NCBI GenBank assembly: GCA_900155495.1
Contig: FTLJ01000035.1
Span: forward strand, 1 to 30,327
Source of the DNA: Porogramme epimiltina
Taxonomy: Eukaryota > Basidiomycota > Agaricomycetes > Polyporales > Polyporaceae
Direction of reading: 5' to 3'
DNA length: 30,327 nt
This document shows positions 21,421 through 30,327 of this stretch, piece after piece. Under the pieces are notes generated by a model, which was not told the origin of the DNA, did not search any database, and was given only the letters and a program-made list of their open reading frames with translations. The stretch's first letter is position 1, and every line of letters begins with the position of its first letter. Position numbers and translations under genes: made by a program.

Positions 21421-22081
21421 GGTCGCCTACTTTATCCATTGTTTCCCGGTGCGCTGTGCGCTTAATCAATCGGCATTGTGTACTATATTACCATGACCTT
21501 GCTACAATATCATTCAACCGGTTTATGTGGAGGACGCCCGGGATTAGTACGAAAGAACAAGGCGCTGAGGCGCCATATGTGTCGAACGCGCTTGCTTGAT
21601 ACGGTGGCACGTCTGTGCCCTGAGCGTTTCTTTTCTCCGGCTCGCCACTATCAGTGTTAGGTAGGTCCCTTATTTGTCTCCCACTATTCTAGATTGCCCG
21701 TGAATTGTGGGCGTTGGCGTTTTGAGGTGTACTACGTGTCCCATTCGTCGTCCTCTTCCCTCAACCGTGGAGTAGGACTCGAATTGATGGAGATTCGAGA
21801 ATATACACAACAGCCACAACACGATGCAGCACAGCAGCCGAGGGGGCACAAGGGTGTATATTACGCATGAGGCTTGGGGGCTGTGACTGAGGCCACGACT
21901 CATTGGACAGCCTGGAGCATGCATCGATCTTATCTCAGTAAATCAAGGCGTATATGCTGCGCCTCGTGGCTTCCCTCAGCTTGCGGCGCGCCCTTCCCTT
22001 GGGGGCGCAGTAGCACCAACCCGCTACACAGGATGCGCCACCATGTCGAGTCAGAAATAATATTGAACAGCGTGATCACAA
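21421..22081. other. Intergenic region between membrane-protein genes 2 and 3
   Basis: About 660 bp. It contains only short frames without domains and should hold the 3' end of the preceding gene and the upstream region of the next. Confidence 0.5.
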
Positions 22082-22088
22082 TATAAAG
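22082..22088 (+). promoter_or_regulatory. TATA box of the 22167 membrane-protein gene
   Basis: TATAAAG lies 85 nt before the ATG, with a C/T-rich leader between them. Confidence 0.6.
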
Positions 22089-22166
22089 GTGCACTTCTCA
22101 GACCTACTCCTTCGCCACCATCCACTGTCTTCAACCCCCCAGTATCAACCTCAAGCGACAAGTCCA

Positions 22167-22841
22167 ATGACCACTGCTTCCTCAACGACCTCGTACTACG
22201 CCACATCCTCCATCTTCAAGTCGTCCTCAAAGGAGACTATGGGACCTGCTTTACTCGACCTCAACCACGACCTGGAACGCAGCAAAACAGCTCCTTCCCA
22301 TGACTCTCCTTCGCGGCTCGAAGAAATCCGTGCGGCCGTGTCCGAGGCTTCTCATCACGCCTTTCTCGCCGGATGCATCACAGCGTGGTGCTTTATCATC
22401 ACCTCCGCGGCATCCTTCCTCTTCCTCTTGCTCGGATTTATCCTCCTCGGCGGAGGGCCGCAATACATGCTCGCCACACGAGCGGGGACCGCCGCGATTG
22501 CGACCGGCGAAGCTATTCTAAGCGCGGTTTTGGCCTCGATCGCTATCTTACTCCATATACGACTGGAAAATACTCGAATATCGTCGGATACCGGACATGG
22601 ACCACAGCGCGAGACGGGCGTTGGTGCGGAATTGGCCCTGCAGATCACCCTGGCCAGCATCGTTGGGGGCTCCATCGGGCCGGCTGTTGGCGTGGCTGTA
22701 GCCTCTGTCGAGGGAGTGCGGGCTATTGGAACGCTCGCACAGGGTACTGTAGGGATGGCGGCGGTTTTTGCAGTATTGGGTGCTCCGCTCTTCTTCATGT
22801 TCTTGGCAAATGAAATCGGATGCGATTCCTGCGTATGTTAG
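22167..22841 (+). CDS. Predicted four-pass membrane protein 3, unknown function
   Basis: Single exon, 224 aa, starting MTTASSTTSYYATSS. The frame is open from a GTG at 22089, which overlaps the TATA box, so 22167 is the first credible ATG. The N-terminus (1-63) is Ser/Thr-rich and polar (LDLNHDLERSK). Hydrophobic segments lie at about 66-94, 105-131, 154-178 and 192-214. The third is Gly-rich (SIVGGSIGPAVGVAVA). The C-terminus is short and Cys-containing (CDSCVC). It is the third gene of this layout within 5.3 kb on the same strand. The small size, polar head and four segments recur but the sequences are too diverged to align with certainty by eye. No family is recognised. Confidence 0.65.
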   Translation: MTTASSTTSYYATSSIFKSSSKETMGPALLDLNHDLERSKTAPSHDSPSRLEEIRAAVSEASHHAFLAGCITAWCFIITSAASFLFLLLGFILLGGGPQYMLATRAGTAAIATGEAILSAVLASIAILLHIRLENTRISSDTGHGPQRETGVGAELALQITLASIVGGSIGPAVGVAVASVEGVRAIGTLAQGTVGMAAVFAVLGAPLFFMFLANEIGCDSCVC

Positions 22842-23617
22842 AGCTGTGTAGGTGACTCAGGATATGGCTTTATGTACATTATGCGAACCTTTACCTTGTT
22901 ATGATATATCATGCAATATGCGCCCGACTTTGAGAAAATGGACTGTCTTCGAATAGTCTTGTCTATGAAGCGTCGTAGCCGTCGTGACCAGACGTCGGTC
23001 GTGACTCGCATGGAGAGCAGGCATCGGAGAGACCGAGTGACTACCGGTCTTCGAATTTAGTATTACCACTCGCTCGCCTAGCAGCTCCGACCACGACACA
23101 ATGGTTGTGTCTACAAAGCACTCGATGTACCTGAACGCGCATTCCTGAGGCGTAGTCCATGGTCCGGGGCTTTGCTGCTGGTTGTAGAAGTCATTTCCTG
23201 CCCAGCTAGGGAAATTCGTCGTGAATGGGCTGGAACGGCCTGAAACGAGTTGGTTGCAACGATGAGTTCGCAACATTGAGGTATTGTATCGAACTGTACC
23301 TTTCTAATTGCCTTGAGGGTTCGCCAACAAATGTGGATGTGTATGCGGAAGTGGATGGGAACTCGCCGTTTCTTGTCGGTGTTCGTGTGGATATTATGAC
23401 AGAGTCGCCATCGTGTGTGTACAATGCGAGCGTCGTAGCGCGGGTGTCGTGATGGGGGTTTTTGAGGTAACGACGTGGCCGACAGGAGCCGCGGACAACC
23501 ACACACATGACAGATCCATAAAATCCTGCGATGTTAGCGTGCGCGTGTCTACTGGTACATCGAAGACCGTAACATGTAATGTGCACCAACCCGCGTGTCC
23601 GTCCCCATCCTGACTCC
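22842..23617. other. Intergenic region with unresolved open frames
   Basis: About 775 bp between convergent genes. Moderately protein-like frames exist on both strands: minus 22899-23276 with SWAGNDFYNQQQSPG, minus 23206-23634, and plus 23225-23452. I could not connect them with phase-consistent introns into a complete protein. The region may hold a small multi-exon gene or a decayed one. Confidence 0.4.
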
Positions 23618-24820
23618 TTATAAGTCGAGCACACGCCGCGCCCACTGCCATACTGCGTAGCTGACGGCGGTCATTGGGACAACCTTGAGGTAGCCTATGC
23701 TAAGGCCAACGTAGAATCCGCGCCAGCCGTCCACGGCATGGATCTTGCCTACGGTTTCGCCCCAACGGAGCCAGCGGTCGGGTTGAGTGAGCCCGCCAAC
23801 CTGCATCCGTCGCCGGACGACCTCAAAAGGGTAGGAAACGGTCTGAGCGAGCGCGCCGGAGACGGCACCGATGGCAAGGTCTGCCATGGGAGTCGGTTTT
23901 GCGCGCGCCGGTGACGGGGACGTGGATGTGGGAGAGGGGGTGGGGAGGAAGCGAGAGCGGAGGAAGCCCCAGGCCAGGAAGGAGGTGCCGGCGTAGGGGA
24001 TCATGCCTGTGATGGTGACCGAAAATCCGCGGTAGAACTTAAGGATGGGCATGCGAGTAAAGATGGATTCTGTGGTGGCGGAGGCGGAGGAGGGTTTGGA
24101 GGGGCCTTCATTATATATCCGGCTCATGGCATAGATAAAGGAGGGACGGTGAGGAGTCGAGGAGCTGCGGGTCGCATATGCCATACGTACGCGAACAAGC
24201 TCAAGGGGATATGTAAAGAGGACGGACGTCATGCCTACATGACATGAGCGCAATGCGTGAAAAATAACCGAAAGCGCGACATACCAGCCATTGCTCCAGC
24301 CGTAAAACGACGAATATTGGTTTCGCTTTCGCGCGTGGGCATAAGAAGCTGCACCGAGAGGTCACGACGTGCGAATAAGCGCGGGAGAAGGAGATGGACA
24401 TACTGGTTCTATCTGGTCGTATGCCATAAACTTAATGGCCGCGTACGGGAAGATGCGGAGAAGGGTGGCAGAGTGGCCCTGGAGAAGTCCCCGTACGCCT
24501 CCCTCGTTGTAGATCTTGGACACCGCGCGAAAAGCACCGCTCCATGACCCTAGAGGAAGTTTTGTAAATGGGATATGTGCTACGACTTCGGCGACAGTAC
24601 ACACCTGCATATTTCTGAAAGTCGGGGTTGGATGCCTGGAAGAGGATCTTGACTCTGTCCAGAGGTGCGACAACGGTCTTTGCCTAGAGGCATGGTGGGA
24701 AGAGTGTCACGCGACAAGATGGAGGGGACGTACGACGCAGCCAGCGACACCTCCTGCGATACCTGAGCGAGCGATGTAGTGTAGGCTCTGCCTGTCGTGG
24801 GGAGAACCACCGGAGGGCAT
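23618..24820 (-). CDS. Mitochondrial carrier, LEU5/SLC25A16 type
   Basis: Model (minus): 24820-24734, 24683-24605, 24549-24404, 24348-24285, 24234-23618; 330 aa. The four introns are 50-55 nt and all phases agree. Three carrier signatures are present: PLDRVK (about 36-41), PLELVR (about 135-140) and PFEVVR (about 261-266), each with the PX[DE]XX[KR] pattern. There are six predicted membrane helices, and GLLQGHSATLLRIFPYAAIK follows the first repeat. The extended loop between repeats 2 and 3 is Ser/Pro-rich. The best match by recall is yeast Leu5 and human SLC25A16/SLC25A42, inner-membrane proteins needed for coenzyme A accumulation in the matrix. Substrate is inferred from the family. It is divergent from HOP2 with about 400 bp between the start codons. 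Confidence 0.9.
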
Positions 24821-25226
24821 TCGAATGGCGACGAGGCTATTGCGTACGGCTTCCCCGAGGATCTTGGCAGTGAGGGAGAGGAGGAAGAGGTTGGGCACGG
24901 CCTAGGTGCTCGCGTGCGGGGTGGTGCGGGGAAAAGCTGGGGAAGTGGAAAGAGACGAGGCCGAGGGAGGTCGGGTGAGAGATGACGGAACCTGCCTTCC
25001 GCTCTGACGCTCGGATGTCCCGTCCGAGCCATGCACGTGACCGTCGCGACCATCTGATTTCGGTGCCGGACGCATCGGTGCCTGGCCTGCTCTTGCTCTT
25101 GCTCTTGCCTCGCGCCCTTACCTTACCTTGCCTTGCTGCCATTTCGCTCGCCCTCCGCCAACACGCACTCTGTCTCTTGCTATTTTCTGCCCAACAGCCC
25201 TCTAGTCATCTCACCTCCAACTTCCC
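24821..25226. promoter_or_regulatory. Shared divergent promoter region LEU5-HOP2
   Basis: 406 bp between the two start codons must hold both promoters. No clear TATA box is seen. On the HOP2 side there is a striking pyrimidine-rich tract (about 25088-25140) made of CTCTTG repeats and CCTTA/CCTTG repeats, typical of fungal leaders. No known meiosis-specific element was recognised. Confidence 0.5.
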
Positions 25227-26377
25227 ATGGCTTCGAAAACCAAGGCGTCCGAGGGAAAGACGGCTGTCCTGAAGGGCAAAGAAGGTCTGTGCCGCGTTTT
25301 GAGGCTACAGCCTTCTTCCCACACGGTCGTGTGCCCTGATGCTCAGCTCAGCGGAGGACAAGGTGCTGGAATACATGAAACGGGTACGTCCGCGTTATCT
25401 CCGTACCAATAGAGTTAGCTACATTCGTGGTGCTCTGCTCAGATGAACCGTCCGTTTGGCGCGGTCGATGTTTCCGCCAATCTCAAGGGCGCCGTGCCCA
25501 AGACGGCCGCGCAGAAGATCTTAGTCACTCTCTCTGAGCGGGGAGATCTCGTGCAGAAGACTTGTGGTGCGCATATAGTGACTCTCGTCCCCTCGCTAAC
25601 GTCATCCTGCATGGGCATTTTCTAGGCAAGACCACTTTCTTTGTGGCCAACCAAGCAAACTTAGAAAACCTACCTTCGCAAAAACTGGTTGAATTTGAAG
25701 CCGAGTTCAAAAAGATAGACGATGGGAACAAGGCGCTCGCAGGAGAGGTCAGGTCCCTTGGAGCTGGTGCGTATACGCGGTCCCACTAGACGTTCAAGTT
25801 CTCGTTATGGTCGCGATCTGATCTACTAAAACATGGCTATTCTCTATCACCGCAGACCTGGCGAAGTTGAAGGGGTCGCCGACGGACGATGAACTTGCAG
25901 TGGAGATCGAGAAGATTGTCATTGCGGTGCGTTCCTCGCCAGTCGAATTCTAGGTCATGGAAGACGAAATGCGAGGAACGAACGCCAGGCAAATCGCTGA
26001 CGTCGGTTTGGGTGTTTGTGCAGAATGACAAGGCGAGGGCACACCTCGAGCCTCTTCGCTCAGGCATGCAACTCATCTCCGCCGAAGAAACGTCCCAGCT
26101 CGACGCTGATTGGGATCGGTGGAGGAGGGAATGGGTGCGGCGGAGGAAGGTCTTCCACACGTGCGTCTTCGCTTTTCTACCCTGAGCGACGGACATGCTG
26201 ACTGACGGTTCCTATATATCTAGGTTCTGGTCTCTCGCTACCGACGCACTTGCTCCTCAACAGGCGACAGAGCTGGCGGACGACTTAGGAGTGGAGCTCG
26301 ACACGCCCGAGCATATCGCGGTCGAGCGTGGGGCGTTGTGCTTGACACAGGCGGTACTAGGGAAACGGAGACGGTAA
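25227..26377 (+). CDS. HOP2: Homologous-pairing protein 2 (Hop2/PSMC3IP)
   Basis: Model: 25227-25284, 25352-25383, 25443-25566, 25626-25766, 25856-25926, 26024-26160, 26224-26377; 238 aa, close to the usual Hop2 length. All six introns (59-97 nt) are phase-consistent. Residues about 20-85 form the winged-helix DNA-binding domain (DKVLEYMKRMNRPFGAVDV, then GDLVQKTCGKTTFFVANQ). A coiled coil follows at about 88-145, the region that in the family pairs with Mnd1, and then the basic C-terminal part (DWDRWRREWVRRRKVF, ending KRRR). Known role: the nuclear Hop2-Mnd1 complex stimulates Dmc1/Rad51 strand exchange during meiosis. Exon 2 has only 32 nt; its acceptor is the second of two adjacent CAGs, as the first would shift the frame. 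Confidence 0.92.
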
Positions 26378-26995
26378 ACGGGCCTGTGCTATGTCTATCA
26401 TGTTTTCTTGCTGGTGAGGGCGCATTCTTGTGCACGATGTCTTCTATGTCAGGTGGCTTTTGCCACGTCCACAGCTGGAGACGTACTCATCTCCAAATCG
26501 AACACTGGGCAGTGTGTTGATCGGCTACGTGTCCACTTCAATCTTTTCAATACTAATACCAATACACATTATTTCCTACACTTGTTGACCTCCTACCAAG
26601 TCGCAAATCGCTCTTTCACTTTGTGCGCCTCAGACGCTGGACCATTAGCTCATTCGCCCATGTCTGAGTCATTCTCCACAACCTCCCAGCACTTTCCGTA
26701 CCCCGATGGCGTCGTGGGTCTCATGCTACTGCACACCTTTCACTCCGGCCCCCTTTCTCTAGTTGTATACGTGATTCCTGCGCGGATGACGGTACCCAAA
26801 TTGGAACCTACTAGAACACGACAGGGCAAACCTTGTGCAACTCCACGACCTGCAGTCTTGACTCCCATCACGACGGTACGTCAACACCACACTAGTCACC
26901 ACCAGGAAGCATCTAACATATTGAAAGGCCTTGCAAGCGCGCCCAAGCGCGACCCAACCATCGGCGGTACGAGGGCCAGGGAGCACGTAGAGAGA

Positions 26996-27051
26996 GCGCT
27001 GAACGCGGCTTATCCCCGACCGCGCGCTGAACGCGGCTTATCCCCGAGCGC
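26996..27051. repeat. 28-bp tandem duplication
   Basis: The unit starting GCGCTGAACGCGGCTTATCC occurs twice (26996-27023 and 27024-27051) with one mismatch (GAC versus GAG near its end). The first five bases of a third copy follow. As 28 is not a multiple of three, it would shift any reading frame through it. Confidence 0.85.
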
Positions 27052-27525
27052 GCGCTCAAGGGGTCTGCCCGTTAAGCTCGGACTCCATCGACTGGGTGGA
27101 GATTATCTTCCGGCGAAAGATCCTGAGGGAGAGCCCGTTGTTCATGGCGCTGGCTTGGTGAGTGCCACTGCTGACGCTGGTTTTGTAAAGGCAAAGGCTA
27201 ACCGTATTGTACTATGTACGTAGAGCGGAAATCCCTCCAAACAACTTGACAGGGGTACCTCGCGAGCAACAATCAGGACAAAAATCTTTTCTAGCAAGCG
27301 CGGGTGGCGCAAGTACTCTCATTGCTTACACGTTCGCGCAACTCATATTATCTTCGCGCGTGCTGGTAGCTTCATGACTCGGATGGACGCCGGTTCTTCT
27401 TGAAGTACGCAACCTCGTGCCCGAGCACTCCGCTAACAAACCCACGACTGAATCTGCATCAAGCACAACCGTCCGAACGGCGCGGAGAACGAGGTGTTTG
27501 ATTGCGGCAATGTGTACACAAACAA

Positions 27526-27990
27526 TCAGACGTTGACCCGTTCAACAGCGTGGGTCTCGGGCGTGCCGTATACCACAAGAACTCCGAACGACGACAACAT
27601 ACCGAGCAGTGACGACACACGCGCGAGTGCGGGCAGGCGCGTGATGAAGAGCGGTGTGCTTGGAAGCGCGACGGAGACGGTCGGGTCGGTCGATGTCGAC
27701 GGCGGCAGACTGGTCACTGCGGTGCGGGTCTGAGTTTTAGCTGTTGAGACGGGCGTTTGTACAAACTTCTTGCGTGAATGCACGGGCAGGGTCGGAGTCT
27801 GTGATTTCGTAAAACTGTTGGTCACGGACAAGTTTGTGCTACTCTTACAGACGATAATGCCCCTTTTATTGAATACCTCCTCGTCCAACAGGAGAGCAGA
27901 GATTACTGAGCTCGCGTGTGTTCTGAACGAGCTTGGTGCTTTGGCTGCGGACGTTGGCAAGGGTAGTGAAAGAGCCGCACGTTTGTTCAT
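27526..27990 (-). CDS. Possible hypothetical protein, weak
   Basis: An ATG-started open frame of 154 aa on the minus strand (MNKRAALSLPLPTSAAK...). It is rich in Ser/Thr/Pro (TSLPPSTSTDPTVSVALPST) with a hydrophobic C-terminal stretch (LLGMLSSFGVLVVYG). It is divergent from the gene at 28374. Third codon positions are often G or C as in the real genes here, but the opposite strand is also partly open and no domain is recognised. It may be chance or an exon of a larger gene. Confidence 0.22.
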   Translation of the reverse strand: MNKRAALSLPLPTSAAKAPSSFRTHASSVISALLLDEEVFNKRGIIVCKSSTNLSVTNSFTKSQTPTLPVHSRKKFVQTPVSTAKTQTRTAVTSLPPSTSTDPTVSVALPSTPLFITRLPALARVSSLLGMLSSFGVLVVYGTPETHAVERVNV

Positions 27991-28373
27991 GACGCTGGCG
28001 GCGCCATAGGTACTGATGCATGATGTCCAACCGGTCGAGACCGCGGAGGAAGGTCGACGACAAGGGAGGGCAGCGCAGCTCGGAGGCTGTAGTTGCACCC
28101 GGTGTTAGGAGTTGGCGGTGGCGATGGGGCGTTCGCGGGCGATTGATGGGGAGGGCGGTGGATGACGCGAGCGGCGATCGAGGACACAGGAGAGGAGGGC
28201 GTGCGCGGTGCAGAACGGAGAACAGCGCGCGCGTGCGATGCTCAACCCTCAAAGTTGGTCCCCGCCCGGCGCCCCCTCGGCAACTCTCCTCTCTCCGCCA
28301 TCCTCTCCCCGACCATCGTCCCCCGCATCCGTCTGCCCGTTCACTCCCTTCGCCGTCGCCCGGACGCACCCAC

Positions 28374-30327
28374 ATGGCCCCTGCGCCCAAGAAGAAGGCC
28401 CTCAAGATCGGCCGCGCCCTCAAGCGTCTCCCCGCGCGCGTGTCTGCCGTCAGGACAGGCGGCGGCGCCAGCTCGTTTGCCCCCATCCCCGGCGAGCAGC
28501 CGATCGTCCTGCTCAGGGTGCAAGTCCTCAGCTGCACGAATCTGCTCGCGAAGGATAGGAATGGGACCAGTGATCCGTAAGTGTTCTGTTCCTTGCTCGG
28601 GGCGCGATAGCTTCGGCTTGGCAGGCGGGCAGAGGGGCGAGTGTGCGCCGGGCTGGCGATTGCGGATCGGTGTGTCGTGGACACAATGGATGAAGGGGGG
28701 AAGGTCGGGAGATGCGCGGGGGTGCCCGTAGACGTGCGCGGACATGTGGGGGGCATGTGCGCATAACGTGAGCAGGTAGCAGGCTTCTGCGCGGACAGGT
28801 CGCCTTGTCTCTGCACAATTCGGCGGAAGGCTCAAGTATCAGTACTACCGTGCTCGCAGGTCTATAAACGGTTGTCTGACGTCTTCTTTGGCCTTATCCG
28901 TGTATTGCGTCCGCGTCCGTGCTTCACCCACTCACGCAATCTCGCTCCTTTGATAGATTCGTCGTCGCCTCCCTGCTTGGGACCAAATTCCAGACCCCTG
29001 TCGCGAAGAAGACGCTGAATCCGACTTATCCTCCTAAAGATGCTACATTCGACTTTCCAATCTACCTCTCTCTCGCGGACAAGCTCGGTGTCGTTGAACT
29101 CGTCGTCTGGGACAAGGACATGATTAAGAAGGACTACCTCGGAGAAGCTTGGATACCCATCGAGGATTGGTTTAGGGATGGAAACTCGTTTTCGTTCAAT
29201 GACCCCGAAAACAAGGTGAGCTTGTCCTCTGAGCTATTGGCACGAACGTGGGTATCGTATGCCGAGCGGGCGTTGACCTGCGCGGGTAGGGAGCGGGCTG
29301 GGGAGTAGGTGTGTGGGTCGGATCGCCCTCGTGGATGCAATCCGTGCGCGTCGAATGTTGCGTATTTGTGCCACTGGATCTACTGCGGCCCTGCAACACA
29401 CGGGAGTCGTATGCTTACATATACCTTATAGCTTATTTCGACGAGACTCCTGTCCACTCGGAACTCTACTCCCGCAACGGGGGACGTGCAAGTCAAACTC
29501 GGCTTCGTTCAACCGCCGAACACTACCACGCTAATGGAATTTGAAGAAATCTACTCCGAGCTTGTGAAGAGGACACGTCCTAGTCTGGTATCCGCGCCTC
29601 CGGTGAGGACCTGCCCACTCGTTGACAATATAAACACATGGCCTGACACCGTCCCTCTAGACGGAGGGTGTTGGTACTGTTCGCTCCAATTTCGCTGGCC
29701 CTGCGTACCAAGACGATGGTCTCAGCTCAGACGACGGCGAGACGAACAGCGAAGACGAAGAAGAGGAGTCCCCACCTCAAGGCAGTCGTCTCGCGAATCT
29801 GTACATCCCACCTTCCCAGACGTTCACCTCTGAGCCGACTGCAATTGAGCCTCGGCGGGTCTCGTCACCCGCGATACCTGCATCGGAGTCGTCTCCTGTG
29901 ACGCCGACACCTGCTGCTTCGGTGAAGACCCCTCAGGCTGTGAAGCCCCTTTCCCCTGGATTCCGCATTCCCTCGATGTTCCCGAAACGCTCGAGCACGT
30001 CTCGCTCGCTTTCTGTGGACTCCGTCACCGCTTCAAGTTCGTCTTCCGCGACACCTGCCCCCGGTAATGCCTCTACGACAGCACCAAACTCAGGCACGTC
30101 GACGCCCGTTGTTCCTCCACCCAGCACTACGCCTCCGGCTGGCGCTACGTCGTCGGCTCGCGCCACGCAGAAGTCCAAGTTTAGGAAGTCGTGGATTGGC
30201 AAGGAGAAGAACTACAACTTCAACGCGGCGAACGACATCATGGGCATCGTCATGCTCGACATTCAGGGCGCCAAGGACCTCCCGAGGCTCAAGAACAGTA
30301 CGTTTTAAACGTGTGCACTGAGACGTC
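28374..30327 (+). CDS. Phosphatidylserine decarboxylase 2-like, N-terminal part (C2 domains)
   Basis: Partial; 423 aa in the window: 28374-28576, 28957-29215, 29432-29602, 29661-30297, with a GTACGT donor at 30298 and the rest beyond the edge. The N-terminus is basic (MAPAPKKKALKIGRALKR). The first C2 domain (about 43-180) has the acidic calcium-loop residues: LAKDRNGTSDP, then VVWDKD and KKDYLGEAWIPI. Next is a linker with an acidic stretch (GETNSEDEEEES) and Pro/Ser/Thr-rich sequence. A second C2 domain starts at about 405 (GIVMLDIQGAKDLPRLKN). This order matches fungal Psd2-type enzymes, which make phosphatidylethanolamine from phosphatidylserine in the Golgi/endosomal system; the catalytic domain would lie off the window. 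Introns 1 and 2 are long for this locus (380 and 216 nt). Alternative: another multi-C2 protein. Confidence 0.75.

Larger units (their letters stand above)
26378..28373. other. Unresolved region between HOP2 and the C2-domain gene
   Basis: About 2 kb. A plus-strand frame at 26408-27223 is open with ATGs at 26408 and 26660, but its translation has no recognisable domain. A possible intron (GTACGT at 26876, CTAAC branch, AAAG acceptor) leads quickly to a stop. A 28-bp tandem duplication lies at 26996. On the minus strand 27526-27990 is open (listed separately). The part near 28374 should be the promoter and leader of the C2-domain gene. Confidence 0.4.

Overview
The window looks like a mushroom-forming basidiomycete (Agaricomycetes-like) nuclear chromosome segment. 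The evidence is GC-rich eukaryotic DNA, genes broken by many short GT-AG introns (mostly about 47-68 nt, often with CTNAC-like branch sites close to CAG/TAG acceptors), F-box/leucine-rich-repeat-like genes in tandem, and fungal-type house-keeping genes. No tRNA, rRNA, CRISPR array or intact transposon was seen. All gene models below were built by hand, by joining reading frames at splice sites whose phases agree.

Layout: positions 1-5119 are a very GC-rich stretch with no convincing gene. Positions 5120-6813 (minus) hold a five-exon Sfp1-like split zinc-finger transcription factor, with an 18-nt microexon inside its second finger. Positions 8511-15542 carry three minus-strand F-box/LRR-like paralogues in tandem. 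Positions 17542-22841 carry four plus-strand genes: three small proteins, each with a polar N-terminus and about four membrane segments, and one soluble serine-rich protein of unknown function. Each has a TATA box 71-89 nt before its ATG.

The right part is conserved cell biology. A LEU5/SLC25A16-type mitochondrial carrier (minus, 23618-24820) is divergently paired, across about 400 bp, with the meiotic recombination gene HOP2 (plus, 25227-26377). After about 2 kb of unresolved sequence, a plus-strand gene starts at 28374 and runs off the window. It has a complete N-terminal C2 domain, an acidic/proline-serine linker and the start of a second C2 domain, the arrangement of fungal phosphatidylserine decarboxylase 2.

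The genes do not form one pathway. The two regions most likely to be lineage-specific are the F-box array and the cluster of four-membrane-segment proteins. The latter is the best candidate here for something undescribed.
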